Positions 11,682-22,304 of a stretch of 64,000 nt of DNA are shown in pieces. Numbering within the stretch: position 1 is the stretch's first letter; the number at the start of each line of letters is the position of its first letter. The notes below the pieces were generated by a model. The model ran no database searches. It worked only from the letters and a program-made list of their open reading frames with translations, and had not been told where the DNA came from. This DNA comes from Fistulifera solaris. Lineage: Eukaryota; Bacillariophyta; Bacillariophyceae; Naviculales; Stauroneidaceae. Where the stretch lies: the NCBI GenBank assembly GCA_030295235.1, contig AP026179.1, positions 248,001-312,000 of the forward strand, written 5' to 3'. Made by a program: the position numbers and the translations under genes.

Positions 11682-12563
11682 ATGACTACAATAACAACAA
11701 CAACAACAACAACACCCCTGACAGCCATAAGCGTACCCACCAGCAGCATGACCAAGAGTATAAAGGCACGCGATGAAATCAAACGCGTGCAAACAACTGC
11801 TATTCAAGCCTTTCGTCAATCTCAATTTGAAGAAGCGATATTAGCTACCGAAGAATGGATGTACTTGGAACGCAAACACGGTGAGATCGAGTCCGCCGCC
11901 GTTGCCGAAACGCTCAACTTTTTGGGCAAAGTCCATTGCACCATGGGGGACAGTGATTCGGCTATTTTGTATTTCAAGCAGGCTGTCGAAATGATGCGAA
12001 AGGTCCAGCCCGATTCGAAAATCATGGCCAAGACGCTGACGAATATTGGATTCATTTACAAGCAGCACGAGCGGAATGCACAGGCCTTGCGGTTGTTGGA
12101 AGAATCGCTTTCGATTTTGGAAAAAGTCGCTCCCAATACCCTGACGCTGGCGAACAATTATAGCAACATCGGCATGATTCTCAAAGACATGAACCGCGTC
12201 AAGGAAAGCATTCGTCGGGAGAAGCAGAGTATGGAAATCAAGGAAAAAATTGCACCTGGAACCGAATCGCTCGCCGTCACATACCTTACTTTGGGGCAGT
12301 TGTATTTGTCGATCGGCAATCCGACCAAAGCGGTTCATTATCTGCAACTAGCCAAGAAAATAGCGATACCTTTGGACAAAAATCCCTTGAAATTGGATGT
12401 GACCATGACATTGAATGAAGCTCGCTTTGCAACTGAAAAAAGGACAGACCAAGAAGAAGAAACGAGCCAAGAAAGAGCCCACTTCACTCAAAGAAAAAGT
12501 TGTTGCCTACAAAATGGTGCGACCGAAGCTACTGAGTCCCGAAGATCGTCTCATCAGTATATA

Positions 12564-12564
<1 letters not shown>
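11682..12564 (+). CDS. Tetratricopeptide repeat (TPR) protein, one frameshift
   Basis: About 293 residues. It opens with a low-complexity Thr tract (MTTITTTTTTT, from an ACA repeat); an internal Met at 11748 (MTKSIKARDEIKR) is the alternative start. Residues about 50-240 form TPR helices of the kinesin light-chain/CTPR style with 42-residue spacing: AETLNFLGKVHCTMGDSDSA, AKTLTNIGFIYKQHERNAQA, ANNYSNIGMILKDMNRVKES, AVTYLTLGQLYLSIGNPTKA. Such repeats mediate protein-protein contacts. As sequenced, the frame then runs into the TA repeat and would encode a Tyr-Ile run. Removing one T from the TTT at 12426-12428 gives instead a Lys-rich tail (LKKGQTKKKKRAKKEP) ending at TAG 12562-12564, immediately before the repeat. 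The specific partner is unknown. Confidence 0.75.

Positions 12565-12648
<84 letters not shown>
12565..12648. repeat. (TA)42 dinucleotide microsatellite
   Basis: An 84-bp uninterrupted run of TA immediately downstream of the inferred stop codon of the TPR gene. Likely highly polymorphic in length and able to form a cruciform. It lies in the 3' untranslated region. Confidence 0.97.
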
Positions 12649-12651
<3 letters not shown>

Positions 12652-13295
12652 GGATCGATTCGTTTGTATCAAATTGCACAAATGTGGGCCCTCATGTTGT
12701 TGGAAGTGTGCGAGTCCTTTGTACAATTGATGACTTGCTGGTTGTTGTGAAAATAGTGAAAGAATGAAAATGATTAATCATCGAGTACCAGGTTCTTAGT
12801 TGAATTTAGTTGATTGAATAAGAATAGTTAAGTCGCTTTGCCGATCTTGACTATCATGCCGTAGAAACAAGGGAACAATAACAGTTTTCCGGCTTCTTGC
12901 TGGTGACTGAACTCCAGTCGTGGTCCCGATGATAGGTTGTAGTACAAAGTAGTATGACGTCATACTGGTGGCGCGAAAAACAAAAGTGACGCGTCCGCGA
13001 TCTTTTCTTGTTCTCTACAAAGTACATCATCATTCATTCGCAAAGGGGTGACAACCAGAAGAATAGATGAGTTTTCATAGCCGGCAAGAAATAGCTGCAT
13101 TCAAGAACTATTAAGACAAAAAAACCCTTATAATGAGGAGCTTGGAAAGAAACAAGTGCGTAATATGTTCTCACTCCGCTCACTCCGCACGGATCGATTG
13201 AAACCATCCTCTGGATTCTTTCGTACCTCTCTCTCTCTCTTTCTCTCATCCGCTATAGTTCGCTTTTCAGACTTCAGGAATGGTGGTTTTATGGC
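12649..13295. other. Intergenic between TPR and coiled-coil genes
   Basis: No gene supported. It contains a perfect 16-bp palindrome with a CRE-like core (separate entry) and a pyrimidine-rich CT repeat at 13226-13250, shortly upstream of the next start codon, as is common near transcription starts. Confidence 0.45.
12951..12966. promoter_or_regulatory. Palindromic CRE-like site, TGACGTCA core
   Basis: AGTATGACGTCATACT is a perfect 16-bp inverted repeat around TGACGTCA, the consensus CRE site for bZIP dimers. Aureochromes are known to bind TGACGT-type sites, and this window encodes an aureochrome and a second bZIP. The site is about 330 bp upstream of the coiled-coil membrane protein gene. 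Function is inferred from sequence only. Confidence 0.4.
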
Positions 13296-15172
13296 ATGGC
13301 CATATTCTTGACCCTCATCGCCGGTCAATGTACGTTGAAGGGCCTGGACGCACGACGTCACGAAGGAAAGTGTCTCCACGCCGCGATGCAACTCCAAGCG
13401 ATGCAAACGATGGAACAAATGGAATGGAAAGAAATTGCGGAACAAGTTGAGTATGTGCATCATGAATTACATCAACTGCAAGATCAAAACGAAATCCTGA
13501 TGCAAAAGGTGGATTGGGAACAAGCGCAGGCACAATATGATGCTTTGCGGGCCCAGTCGTTACAAAGTGTCGCCGAGCAGAACGAACAAAAAGCGCAGTG
13601 GATGGACCAGCAAGTGAATGCGACCGATCAGAAGCGCTTGGCGTTACTAAAAACTATACAAGAGGAAGTACAGACCGAACAAGAAAGGTTGCAACAGTTA
13701 CATGATTCTCAGTTTCGAAGCAATTTTTGTGATAGTCTGGGAATTTCACTTCTGTGTGACTGGATGGGAGATTTGACCAAATTGCAAAGAGAATCCGACG
13801 AAGCCGATGTACAGATTCATCGTGATATGGAACAACTCGACGAAATTGATCAACAAGAGTACTTACAAAGAATTATTGAACAAGCTTTTCAGCATCAAGC
13901 CCAAAAATACCAGCGTGTCGCCGATGATCTCTTGCGTACTGCCAGTCGATGGGCAGTCCAAGCCACGTTGGATCAGCACAAGCTAGATGCGCTTGTTCAA
14001 ACTACAAAGGCCCTCGAACAGGATACTTTGTCTTTGGAACAACAAATTTCCCGATATGAACATTCCGAAGTGGAAATGACAGACGCTGTAAAGCGTTTGC
14101 TCCAGGATGCTCATCAGTATGAAAAAGCGTCCGAAATGAATTTCTACACTTCGTTCATTCTCTTGGTAATTCCATTGGTTGTGTTTACGTTACGGTGCGC
14201 GGCGCAATTGGTAAACGCTGTTCATCGAGGCGTCAATTGCTTCCAACAAAAAAATCCACCACCCATGGAACTCTTTCAGGACGTTAGTCTCATTCTTCTT
14301 CATGGCCTGTTCTTTCTCGTCACCGCATTCGCATGCCGTGACTATTTGGCGAATCTAGAGCAGTACAGTACTCGGAAGCGATGTATTGTCATTCTGTACT
14401 TTGCGTGTCTCGGTTCCTTAGCGCAGAGTTTGTGGCTTCAAGTTGTTCCCCATGTGATGTACGAGCAACCCTGGAGAACGTCTCGGCCTGTTACTGCGCA
14501 AATCATTTGGAACATCGTCAAGTGCTTTTTAAAGCGGCTCATTTTACTGCTGCCTTGCTTTATTTTGGAGGTTCTTATGCTGTGTCTCAGCCCTTGCCGC
14601 CTGTCGGTTCTACATCCCAGTGACCGTATGCTTTACTCTGTGCATGCCGCTTTAGTATTGGGGCTTTTGTTCTATTTTCTTTTCCGGGGCCTCAACACAA
14701 TGAAATTTCGGAACGTGTCGATAGGGACGATCACTCCACCGTGAACCAGGATGATAGTGAGGACGAAGTGTCCGTAAAAGAACACACGCCGCTAAAGATC
14801 GCCGACACCAGCTTGACGGACACGGAACTATTTCCCGAACTGCATTTGGCTCAAATGGATGATCGCGAGGAACGCAAAGAGGTATTTTGCTATTCAGCTG
14901 ACGAGTCTTCGCCATACTCCGTTGACTTTGCAACTGGTTTGCGTCGGCTAGTTTTCCTGGCCGAAACATTTACACTGTGTTATGTGTTGGTGAATTTCAA
15001 CCTGATTGTAACGTCACTGATGCCAGCCCAAGCGCAAGCATTGCGAGTTGTCTTGTGCTGCTTCCTTGCAGGATTGGCACTCTTTTTGGCATATCAGACA
15101 CAGCGACACAGCGCCTCGTCTTTTGAATTGAGAACAGCATTTGAGTTCGGCGCCAAAAAGATTGATGTCTGA
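13296..15172 (+). CDS. Coiled-coil multi-span membrane protein, one frameshift
   Basis: About 625 residues, unrecognised family. Residues 1-15 are hydrophobic (MAIFLTLIAGQCTLKG), a signal peptide or anchor. Residues about 30-285 are long Gln/Glu-rich heptad sequence (MQLQAMQTMEQMEWKEIAEQ and on), interrupted by a short Cys-containing patch (NFCDSLGISLLCDWMG). From about 287 there are five or six membrane segments, for example FYTSFILLVIPLVVFTLRC and LILLLPCFILEVLMLCL. At GGGG 14685-14688 one G is missing; with it the protein continues as GPQHNEISERVDRDDHS, then an acidic linker and two more membrane spans (FTLCYVLVNFNLIVTSLM; VVLCCFLAGLALFLAY). As sequenced it stops at 14744 and an orphan frame follows. 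A rim or vesicle membrane protein with a lumenal coiled coil is conceivable, but this is inference. Confidence 0.65.
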
Positions 15173-15461
15173 TGCCTGATCCAAGGAATTTTTCACTGTA
15201 AATTGTATTTATTTAATTGATTGTACAACTTCTTTCAAAAATGTGATTCACAGTTGCTTATTCATCCCTAGCCATTTTGTGAGATGAAATCTGAAATTCT
15301 AGCCATGACGATTTAGAAGTAACGTAGCAGGTGGGAGCTTGACGAGAGATTCCCATTTGCAGGAAAAGGCCACTCTGTGCTTATTGCGTCGCGCTCATGA
15401 AATAACACATGTTGTTTCACCACAAGCCTCAAGTTGCGATCAAGCCGCTTCAGCAAGAACG
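15173..15461. other. Short intergenic, no feature seen
   Basis: Spacer between the coiled-coil gene and the decayed PPC-family copy. Nothing recognised. Confidence 0.35.
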
Positions 15462-16045
15462 ATGAGCGCACACCACTCGCGTCTTTCTTTCACTGTTTCT
15501 TGGCTTCAAAGTTTTACCCTACTCCTGGTTTATTTCGCCAAAAGGTATTACGGAATAAAATATGAAGACTTCGGGGTGGCGGTCATCGTTTGTTGCGACG
15601 CCTTCAGGCATCACTGACATACAAGGGCCAAATCTGCCGTTCAGAAACGCGAGATGTCACGCCTTGCAGCACATCTAGCACAAAATGTACCCCGGGCAAT
15701 GGGATTACTGGCATATATTCTGAAAGCGGGTACTGCATACACCAATCAAGTGGACCGCATCAGCTGTAAATTGCATCCTGCTTTGTCGTTTTTTGAAGCT
15801 TACAGTAGCAAACTCCCCGTTAAATGCTTTCTCTGTGCTAACTTTGGTCGCTACGGCAGACGACAACGAATCCAGGCCAAAATTCTGCTCGGGAGCTGTG
15901 GCGGAACCATTTGCTGATCCCAACTGATTTTTATTCCAAGACGCTAGCCATTGTCAATTCCGCCCTGTTAACAACACTTATAAGCAACTGAGGGGCATCT
16001 GTACAAAGTGAAGATCAATCTTCGTCCGTCTTGTGTCTACACGAC
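15462..16045 (+). pseudogene. Decayed copy of the secreted PPC-like family
   Basis: Translations in shifting frames match the PPC-like genes at 18.6, 22.3 and 27.5 kb. Around 15580-15670: GGGHRLLRRLQASLTYKGQI, then the CRSET counterpart of CSSET. Around 15740-15830: VDRISCKLHPALSFFEAYSS, equivalent to VDRVSCNLDPALSLFEG. Around 15850-15910: ATADDN followed by a FADP remnant of FLDP. There are several stops and frame changes, and the segment equivalent to FDYWLLNL is lost. The ATG at 15462 (MSAHHSRLSFTVSWLQSF) may be the old signal-peptide start. This is the outermost and most degraded copy of the cluster, so probably the oldest duplicate. Confidence 0.75.
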
Positions 16046-16105
16046 TTGGGTAATGGAGATCGTATGAGATTACGTAGAGTTGCATGTCTCACATCCTTTC
16101 TTCGT

Positions 16106-17806
16106 TCAAATAAGTCGAACCATGTCATGGTCACGCGTCCCACCTAGACGGCGACCAGCACCCAGATGATTCCAGGACGATGGCAACGATTCTTGCACGC
16201 TGTTTTTTTCTGCAACATCGATAGCCATAAGAATCTCTCGTGTAGGTTTCAGCACGGTCCAATTCAAGGCATAGTAAAAGATTCCTGATGGTGTCTCTTG
16301 ATACAGAAGATGCGAGTGGATCATCCACACAAGAGTGATCATCGAGACGACGGTCCGACATACCAAAGTCAAGATGGAGGGTAACATAAAACCCCAAACA
16401 GGTCGAAGCATGACCATCCAAGCACCTGCGGTCATTGCATCCGTCACGAGTATGAATAAAGCGACCACGGCATACCCGCGGGCCATTGTCGTATCGTCAG
16501 ACCGCGTAGAAAACCACCAAAGCACCAATATCAGATATTCGAGCGAAAATTTTGAAAGACCCCCACCCAGTTCTAGCAAAGAACACATCCACGCGAAACA
16601 ATGGGTCATCCCGAGGAAAATGAAATTCGAAGAGCAAAATCCACGTCGTCTCGAGAGAAATCGTGTCCGATCTTGTTGCAGACACCATAAAAAGTGCATG
16701 AAAGGTATCGAAATTGCCGGCCACCACAACGCGTCTGACAAAAGTCTCCATTGATACACAAACCCTACCACAATACCGGCCAAGTGACCCGTCCACGACG
16801 CTCGAGGTAACAACAACTGCATCATCACCAACTGAATCAAAGGCCCCGGATGAATGGAAAATCCGCCCCCAACGAAACCGCCGAAAAACATAAATCGGGT
16901 AAAAAAGAATACTGGGCAAAAACTCCCCTGCTCCATAGACAATACCACTAACCATGCAAACAGCACTCCGGAGTATCCCACCGTCGGAATGGAAGGGTGA
17001 TTACTTGAGGAAAAGCGCAACAGCCATTGTAGAATCCACCATAGGATTCCGGTAAACAGCGTCATGGAGAGACTGGTGGCGAAAAATGCCATACTTCCCA
17101 CCCTTTTGTATTCCAACGCCGTCCCCAAGGACGATAACGTCATCATATTCATCCCCAAATGCCACACATCAAAATGTGCCATCGCCCCCGTGAACCAACG
17201 CCACGGTTCATTGACTTGACCAAAAAGCAATCCGACCGCTGACGGTGATAAACGAGCATTCCAGTAAGTGAGAGCCAGTATGGTTTGTAACAACAATAAG
17301 AAGCTTGTTGCCGGGGAGTCTTTGAGATAGGAGGGTAATGAGAAAGGAATGGGAGGTGTAGTTACAAGCGTGATGCGCATCGATGCCCCACTCGAAGCAT
17401 GAATGTAGCTTCCGGAGAAACTGGACGATCTCGAGGAACAATATTCGCGTGCTTTGTATTCAGAACAAATATTATCATTCGTGTTTGATCGTCGTAATGT
17501 CATCTGTTGTTGAGTATCTCTCACCGAAGGTTGTTTCATGTAATAGTGCTCGAGAGACAGAAGATCGATCGGAGGCGCAGCCACAGGAATTAAAGTTAAC
17601 GCATCTTGTGTCGTTTTGACGCTGCTTTGAAACCATTCTGCACCAGGATTGTCACCTTGAGTCACAACCCATAAAGAAGGAGACGCGAAAGAAGAAGATG
17701 CCGCAGCAGTGAAATGCAAATAGGAAATAAGGAAGGGAAGGCCTACCGTCGCTAACAGGAGAAGACAAAAATGAAAGAAGAAAGAATGTGCTGAAGAGAT
17801 CGCCAT
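16106..17806 (-). CDS. Rhomboid-family intramembrane serine protease
   Basis: A 566-residue polytopic membrane protein with a rhomboid core. It starts with a hydrophobic segment (residues about 8-33), then a loop of roughly 110 residues and a rhomboid domain from about 165: the amphipathic HFDVWHLGMNMMTLSSLG (around 210-227), the catalytic GYSG (Ser near 278) in VGYSGVLFAWLVV, and the catalytic His in SWTGHLAGIVVGF (near 340). All residues needed for the Ser-His dyad are present, so it should be an active intramembrane protease cutting membrane anchors. The layout, with extra C-terminal membrane spans after the core, is longer than a minimal rhomboid. Single exon, no frameshift. Subfamily and organelle cannot be decided. 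Confidence 0.85.
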   Translation of the reverse strand: MAISSAHSFFFHFCLLLLATVGLPFLISYLHFTAAASSSFASPSLWVVTQGDNPGAEWFQSSVKTTQDALTLIPVAAPPIDLLSLEHYYMKQPSVRDTQQQMTLRRSNTNDNICSEYKAREYCSSRSSSFSGSYIHASSGASMRITLVTTPPIPFSLPSYLKDSPATSFLLLLQTILALTYWNARLSPSAVGLLFGQVNEPWRWFTGAMAHFDVWHLGMNMMTLSSLGTALEYKRVGSMAFFATSLSMTLFTGILWWILQWLLRFSSSNHPSIPTVGYSGVLFAWLVVLSMEQGSFCPVFFFTRFMFFGGFVGGGFSIHPGPLIQLVMMQLLLPRASWTGHLAGIVVGFVYQWRLLSDALWWPAISIPFMHFLWCLQQDRTRFLSRRRGFCSSNFIFLGMTHCFAWMCSLLELGGGLSKFSLEYLILVLWWFSTRSDDTTMARGYAVVALFILVTDAMTAGAWMVMLRPVWGFMLPSILTLVCRTVVSMITLVWMIHSHLLYQETPSGIFYYALNWTVLKPTREILMAIDVAEKNSVQESLPSSWNHLGAGRRLGGTRDHDMVRLI

Positions 17807-18489
17807 TATATGGTCTCTGTAATCACCATACTGTTGTGATTCCCAATGAGCTACTGTTATTAGAAAGCCATTGCTTGAATGAATGGATAATCGACATAAT
17901 CATACAACAACAATACTGGTAAGTAAGTCAATATGGCTATGAAATGCACCCTCATCATCCGTAATAGTTTACGTCACAAACATGACTGAAATCCAGTAAT
18001 GGAAATGATTGCCTCCCGACTGGATCTATCAACGGAGATTCGCAAAAGAGAAAAGAGAGACTAGCCCTTACTTTCATCATGTCCTGAAAGGAACGCCCAA
18101 GCATGACAATTAACCACGAAAACGGACAGCACTTCACGTGTGCAACCCTTAACCCGAGAGAGAAGCTTTGGGGGCAACGAAAGTGTGTAAAAAACCAATG
18201 AGGGTTACTGTGCAAAGCGCGTGCACGACTCTGCTTAGGGAAAGCACAAAAGTATGAGCGACTAGCATAAGATCCGGTTCACGTGTATAATTAAACGAAA
18301 GCATCCCGATTCCGTGACGAAAGATCCCGAGAAGGTCGCTGTCAAGGCTTCACTTGTTTGACAAAGTGGTGGCTAAGGAAACAAACATTTAACGAGCGTC
18401 AAAATTTTGATATTCTTGTATCCGCTTTCTCATCTGCTCACAAATCATCCAATCGATTTTTTTTCTCGTCGATTGATTAAAGAAACACG
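17807..18489. other. Divergent promoter region, rhomboid / PPC gene 1
   Basis: The rhomboid gene runs left and PPC gene 1 runs right, so both promoters should lie here. No other gene supported; an 86-codon minus frame (17955-18215) is not convincing. Confidence 0.4.
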
Positions 18490-18567
18490 GTAAGCAGGGT
18501 TGGGTGATGCTGTCAAACCATGTCCAAATTGTTACCTCAACATTTAATTTCTTTCTTTTTGTTTCAG
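18490..18567 (+). other. Probable 5' UTR intron of PPC gene 1
   Basis: CACG|GTAAGC at 18490 and a pyrimidine-rich tract ending TTTGTTTCAG at 18567 define a 78-nt intron 52 nt upstream of the start codon. The 5' leaders of two neighbouring Cys-rich genes have a similar leader intron. Confidence 0.6.
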
Positions 18568-18619
18568 GTGCTGGATCCTACACTTACTCGTCTCCATTAT
18601 CAAGATCATCAAAGTCAGG

Positions 18620-19261
18620 ATGAAGATTGCTGGCACCCATTTCCTTCTCATTTCGTCCATTCTTTGGAAGACCAATTTTGCCACTCAAGTCGAAATCGCC
18701 CCGGAACTCATGTCATTCGAAGAAAAGCAAGTGATGATGATGAAAAGCGATAACGGTCATCGCGTGTTGCGCAAACTTCAGGATATCTTGACCTACCAAG
18801 GTCAAATCTGCGGGGCGGAGACCCCAGGCGTCATGACGTGCAATACAGCATTGACCGTTTGTCAGCCCAATCAATTCGACTACTGGCTGTTGAACTTGAG
18901 AGCTGATATTACTTACACCATTGAAGTGGATCGTGTCAGCTGCAACCTGGATCCGGCCTTGTCGTTGTTTGAAGGAGTAGGAACTACCCTCCCGACGGAA
19001 TGCTTTGGTGATAATGGAAGTCCCGAACTCACGCTGATTGCAACGGCGGATGACACGGAAGTCGTACCAGCCTACGGCAATCCAGAATCGTCGCCATTCC
19101 TTGACCCCACCATTGTTGTCACGCCAAGTACTACCGGGCCGTTTACGTTGGCGGTAGTCAACTTTGGTTCCGACACTGCTTCGTGCCGGTCCTCCGCGGG
19201 CTATCAGTACAAGATAAAGATCAATCCCCGTCCTTCGTGTATCACGCGATCTTTGCCGTGA
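18620..19261 (+). CDS. Secreted PPC-like beta-sandwich protein 1
   Basis: A 213-residue protein with a signal peptide (MKIAGTHFLLISSILWKTNF, cleaved before EIAPELMSFEEK or nearby). The body has a TYQGQICGAE segment, FDYWLLNLRADITYTIEVDR, LDPALSLFEG, IATADD and GPFTLAVVNFGSD, ending in a Cys-containing tail. This order (a Tyr-rich strand, aG-x-x-YTIEV, an acidic DPALSL strand, GPFTLAV) resembles the bacterial pre-peptidase C-terminal (PPC, PF04151) jelly-roll domain; that is my reading by pattern and not a search result. Six or more conserved Cys suggest disulfides and an extracellular or cell-wall location. Single coding exon, intact. First gene of a tandem family; its partner, the Cys-rich gene, lies convergently downstream. 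Confidence 0.75.
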   Translation: MKIAGTHFLLISSILWKTNFATQVEIAPELMSFEEKQVMMMKSDNGHRVLRKLQDILTYQGQICGAETPGVMTCNTALTVCQPNQFDYWLLNLRADITYTIEVDRVSCNLDPALSLFEGVGTTLPTECFGDNGSPELTLIATADDTEVVPAYGNPESSPFLDPTIVVTPSTTGPFTLAVVNFGSDTASCRSSAGYQYKIKINPRPSCITRSLP

Positions 19262-19873
19262 GTTACTTGCCACCGCAGTTTCCGGTTTGTCTAGAACGAA
19301 AGTAATTCTTGCATCAACTGTCGCCACAAATATTTGCTAGAAACATTTTTTATCCCCGTACTTTCCACCGATAATTTCAGCTATTTAGAGCTTTGTGTTG
19401 GGTAAGCAATCTTTGTTTTCTTTGTTCGGTTGACTGGAAAAAGTCTAACAAGTACCGTACCTAAAGTCATATAATTTGTTTAGCACGTACCGTCCTGGAC
19501 ACGATGATGGGCGAACGGAGGAGTTTGTACAAAGTATTCTTCCACGCTTGCCTACCGAGAAAAATAAAGATCCGGTTCACACACGGTAAAAGCCAAACAA
19601 GATGGCTTCGTGAAATTTAAGTTTTGTCATTATGTCAAGCTTATACTGAAAAGAGTGCTCACGCATACCCCGCAAGAGACTAGAAACAGCACATCGAGAT
19701 CGACTGTGTTTGCTACCACGTCTGAATTCGACCACGAGGCATCCGTCATGCAGTGTCGCAGGACACGACGAAGTTTTATTGTGTGCTGCTCAAGGAAACA
19801 TTATTGAAAAAGGGAATTTTTTACTTATTTATCCTTCTTTAAAAATGCTGCAGCAAACTACGCATCATTTGCT
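19262..19873. other. Convergent spacer, PPC 1 / Cys-rich 1
   Basis: 3' regions of two convergent genes. No gene supported. It contains GTACAAAGTATTC near 19527, one instance of a recurring intergenic word. Confidence 0.4.
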
Positions 19874-21122
19874 TTAGAAGCGAGCACCGGTTGGACCGAA
19901 GAGTTCGGCCGGACTGAGACGACGACGAGACTCATCGGGGTTGTCCGTCAACGCGCAGTCGTCAAAGCAATGACCTGCTCCGCAGCACGACGAGGCGCAT
20001 CTTTGCGTGGGACCGCATTCCGCATTCGAACTACAAGCAGCGACATTCACGCAATTGTTATCGCGCCAGCAAAGGGAGATCCTTCTACATCGACATCACA
20101 CACGCAGTCATACACGCCGACACGAGGATACTGCGTACAGAAAGGAGTGGGAAGCGTGCATTGCCAGTCCGAGGCAACGACTCCTCCTCCACAGGAACAA
20201 GACCCGTTGTCAACGTGAGAACAGCCGACCAAAGGATCGCAAATGTCGTCCGTGCATGGATCGTTATCATCACAAAGCAAGGGAGAACAAACCGCGCACT
20301 GCACTCCGGCGGTACCTTGACCTGGATCCGATCCGTCGGCAGTCGTACAAATCGGGTAGCCGCGCGGGCACTGTGTAATAAGAAGCAACAATCAATCAGT
20401 TTCGAAGATACATCCGTTAGTAAGTGAAGCAAAAGGCACACGGCAAAAACTTTCGACGATAGCAATCCACAACAACTTACTCCTCTATCGGCACCTAAAC
20501 GGCTCGTATCGACGCAATTCGCCACACAATTGGTGCCAAAAGTGCGCAGGGCCGGACTCTGGCCAGAGTCATTGACACAGATCGGTGCGGTGGGAGGACA
20601 ACCGTCGTCAATGTCGTTGGGATCTGTAGCAGCCGAGATTGAGTTGACACAAAGAGCGCACGCGGTTCCTTCGACGTTCGCGGCCAAAGGGCGGCTTCCA
20701 ACACAGACACGGAAGTCTTCATCGCATCCTTCATCCGGAGCAACTTGACCAGCATTGCTCGGAAAGCGCGAGTTGATGCACAAGGCACAGTGATGTCCGG
20801 CGTTGCCGTCCACTACCTGACCACCATTTGCGTACACACACGTGGGGAACGCTTCGGTGCAACCTTGATCGATCACTTCTTTCCCGAGATCGCGACATGG
20901 TGGACCTGTTTCGACGACTCCAGGACACGGACTAGTCCCAGCCGGGCACTGACCACTTCCACTTAAATTGTAGCAAACGCCACCCGGACGGGCTTGACAC
21001 TGGGTGCCGGGGCTACCGGGGCTGCAACTGCCGCATGACTGCAAGTCACGCTCTTGATGAATCTTGGCCCACGCAGTTGTCGAGAACAACAGCAGTACTG
21101 CAAAAGACGAGAGATGCGTCAT
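19874..21122 (-). CDS. Secreted cysteine-rich repeat protein 1, one frameshift
   Basis: Exons 20481-21122 and 19874-20370 with a 110-nt intron (GTAAGT...TTACACAG), about 379 residues. The start at 21122 (MTHLSSFAVLLLFSTTAWA) gives a signal peptide; the longer in-frame start runs through a leader intron and is rejected. After a Gly/Ser/Cys stretch come four repeats of about 40-45 residues ending in a CALCINS-like motif (DQGCTEAFPTCVYANGGQ...; DEGCDEDFRVCVGSRP...; DDGCPPTAPICVNDSGQ...; CPRGYPICTTADGS...), then a CDDNDPCTDDICDPLVGCSH motif like the Dictyostelium CTDC repeat, then an SSCCGAGHCF tail. One base is missing at 20071-20076 (T3/C3); with it the tail reads to ELFGPTGARF. Extracellular and disulfide-rich; function unknown. 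Confidence 0.75.
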
Positions 21123-21199
21123 CTGCAACAACGGCGCTTGTGAGATTATCGCTTGACAATGGCGAGATGGGAACAAACACTGATCGCTGGGTGTCGTAC
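21123..21199 (-). other. Leader intron abutting the start codon of Cys-rich 1
   Basis: On the minus strand AAAG|GTACGA at 21199 and TTGTTGCAG at 21123 flank a 77-nt intron whose last base is directly followed by the ATG. The paralogue at 26350 has the same arrangement, which supports this reading. Confidence 0.6.
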
Positions 21200-22304
21200 C
21201 TTTGATGATTTTCAATTAGTCGGTATTCCAAAGTTAAATCGATCGATTTTATGACAAGTTTGGATCTATTTGGTTAAAAGATCTTTTCGCTTGAAATTTG
21301 CGATTTGATGCGATAATTTAAGGCTACGCAGTCTAGTCTCAAGAAGGTAGATTACCAGGTATATGATATAGTATAGTATAGTACATTAGTTTTTTTGTAC
21401 ATTACAAGTTGTTTTCAGATTCATAATACGACAAAAACGACATACGGGGTAAAATAGGTCGTCAACCGAGAGCCCAGAGGCATAAAAGATAAAAGATTGC
21501 AATCCTGCACAGGCGCTTGGCGCTTGAGCGTTTCTTGCCACTTGCCTTTAAAAACTGTTTGTTGCTTGGGCAGTGGTCAAAATATCTTGCCTTTCGACAT
21601 TATTTATTTGTTCTTCGACCTAGAAAATTAAGTAGACTCTTATCACAGTTACAATTGTCAACTTTCATAGGAGTAATTGTTTTTGTGTTAAAAAAGTTTA
21701 CGAGCTCATGAGTCACGAGCCTTGAGCCATCGTCCTTCATCCTTCATCCTTCAGCATCCTGCATCTGCCATCAGCCATCTGCCATCAACCATGAACTGTC
21801 ACATATAGCCCAGAGCCCATATAGAGTACTTGTTAGTATTTAAAACGTAAAAGTTAAGTCGTTGTAAACTGTGAGGGAAACGTCGCACGTTATGTGTAAT
21901 TATTTTACTGATAACAGATGACAGATGATTGACGATGATTGTTTCAGATTGAATCCTGTGCCAGATAAGAAGTACTTTGTAAAAAAGTGAAGGTTGCATG
22001 CATTTTCACGCGAGCACAGTCCAAGCAAAGAAGTATATGTTACACATATACTACGTACTTCTTTGGTCCAAGCAGTCAACAAAGATCGCTGAAAGATTCA
22101 AAATCAAAGGCGTAGAAAAAGATCCTTTTACTTTTCAAAACATCACCCAAACGTTTATTTCTCAGTTATTAGCTTGACCAGGTAAATCGTTTTACAATAT
22201 CGACGTGAACATTCTCGAGGCTATCGATTTAACCATTTTTCTTTTCCACTCTTTCTCGGTTGTGTTTTGAAGCTAGTTGCTTCCTCCAATCGAAAAATCC
22301 AATC
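21200..22304. other. Intergenic with a degenerate CATC-rich repeat
   Basis: About 1.1 kb between two family members. It contains TACCAGGTA at 21353-21361, a run of degenerate direct repeats of CCTTCAT/GCCATC type at about 21720-21790, and an imperfect inverted pair around 21968-22062 (agtactttgt and tacttctttgg words). No gene supported. Confidence 0.4.

Noticed and set aside
12565-12648. Tyr-Ile repeat protein segment
   Set aside because: Produced only by reading the TA microsatellite in a frame that needs an unrepaired TTT; the alternative Lys-rich tail ends properly before the repeat.
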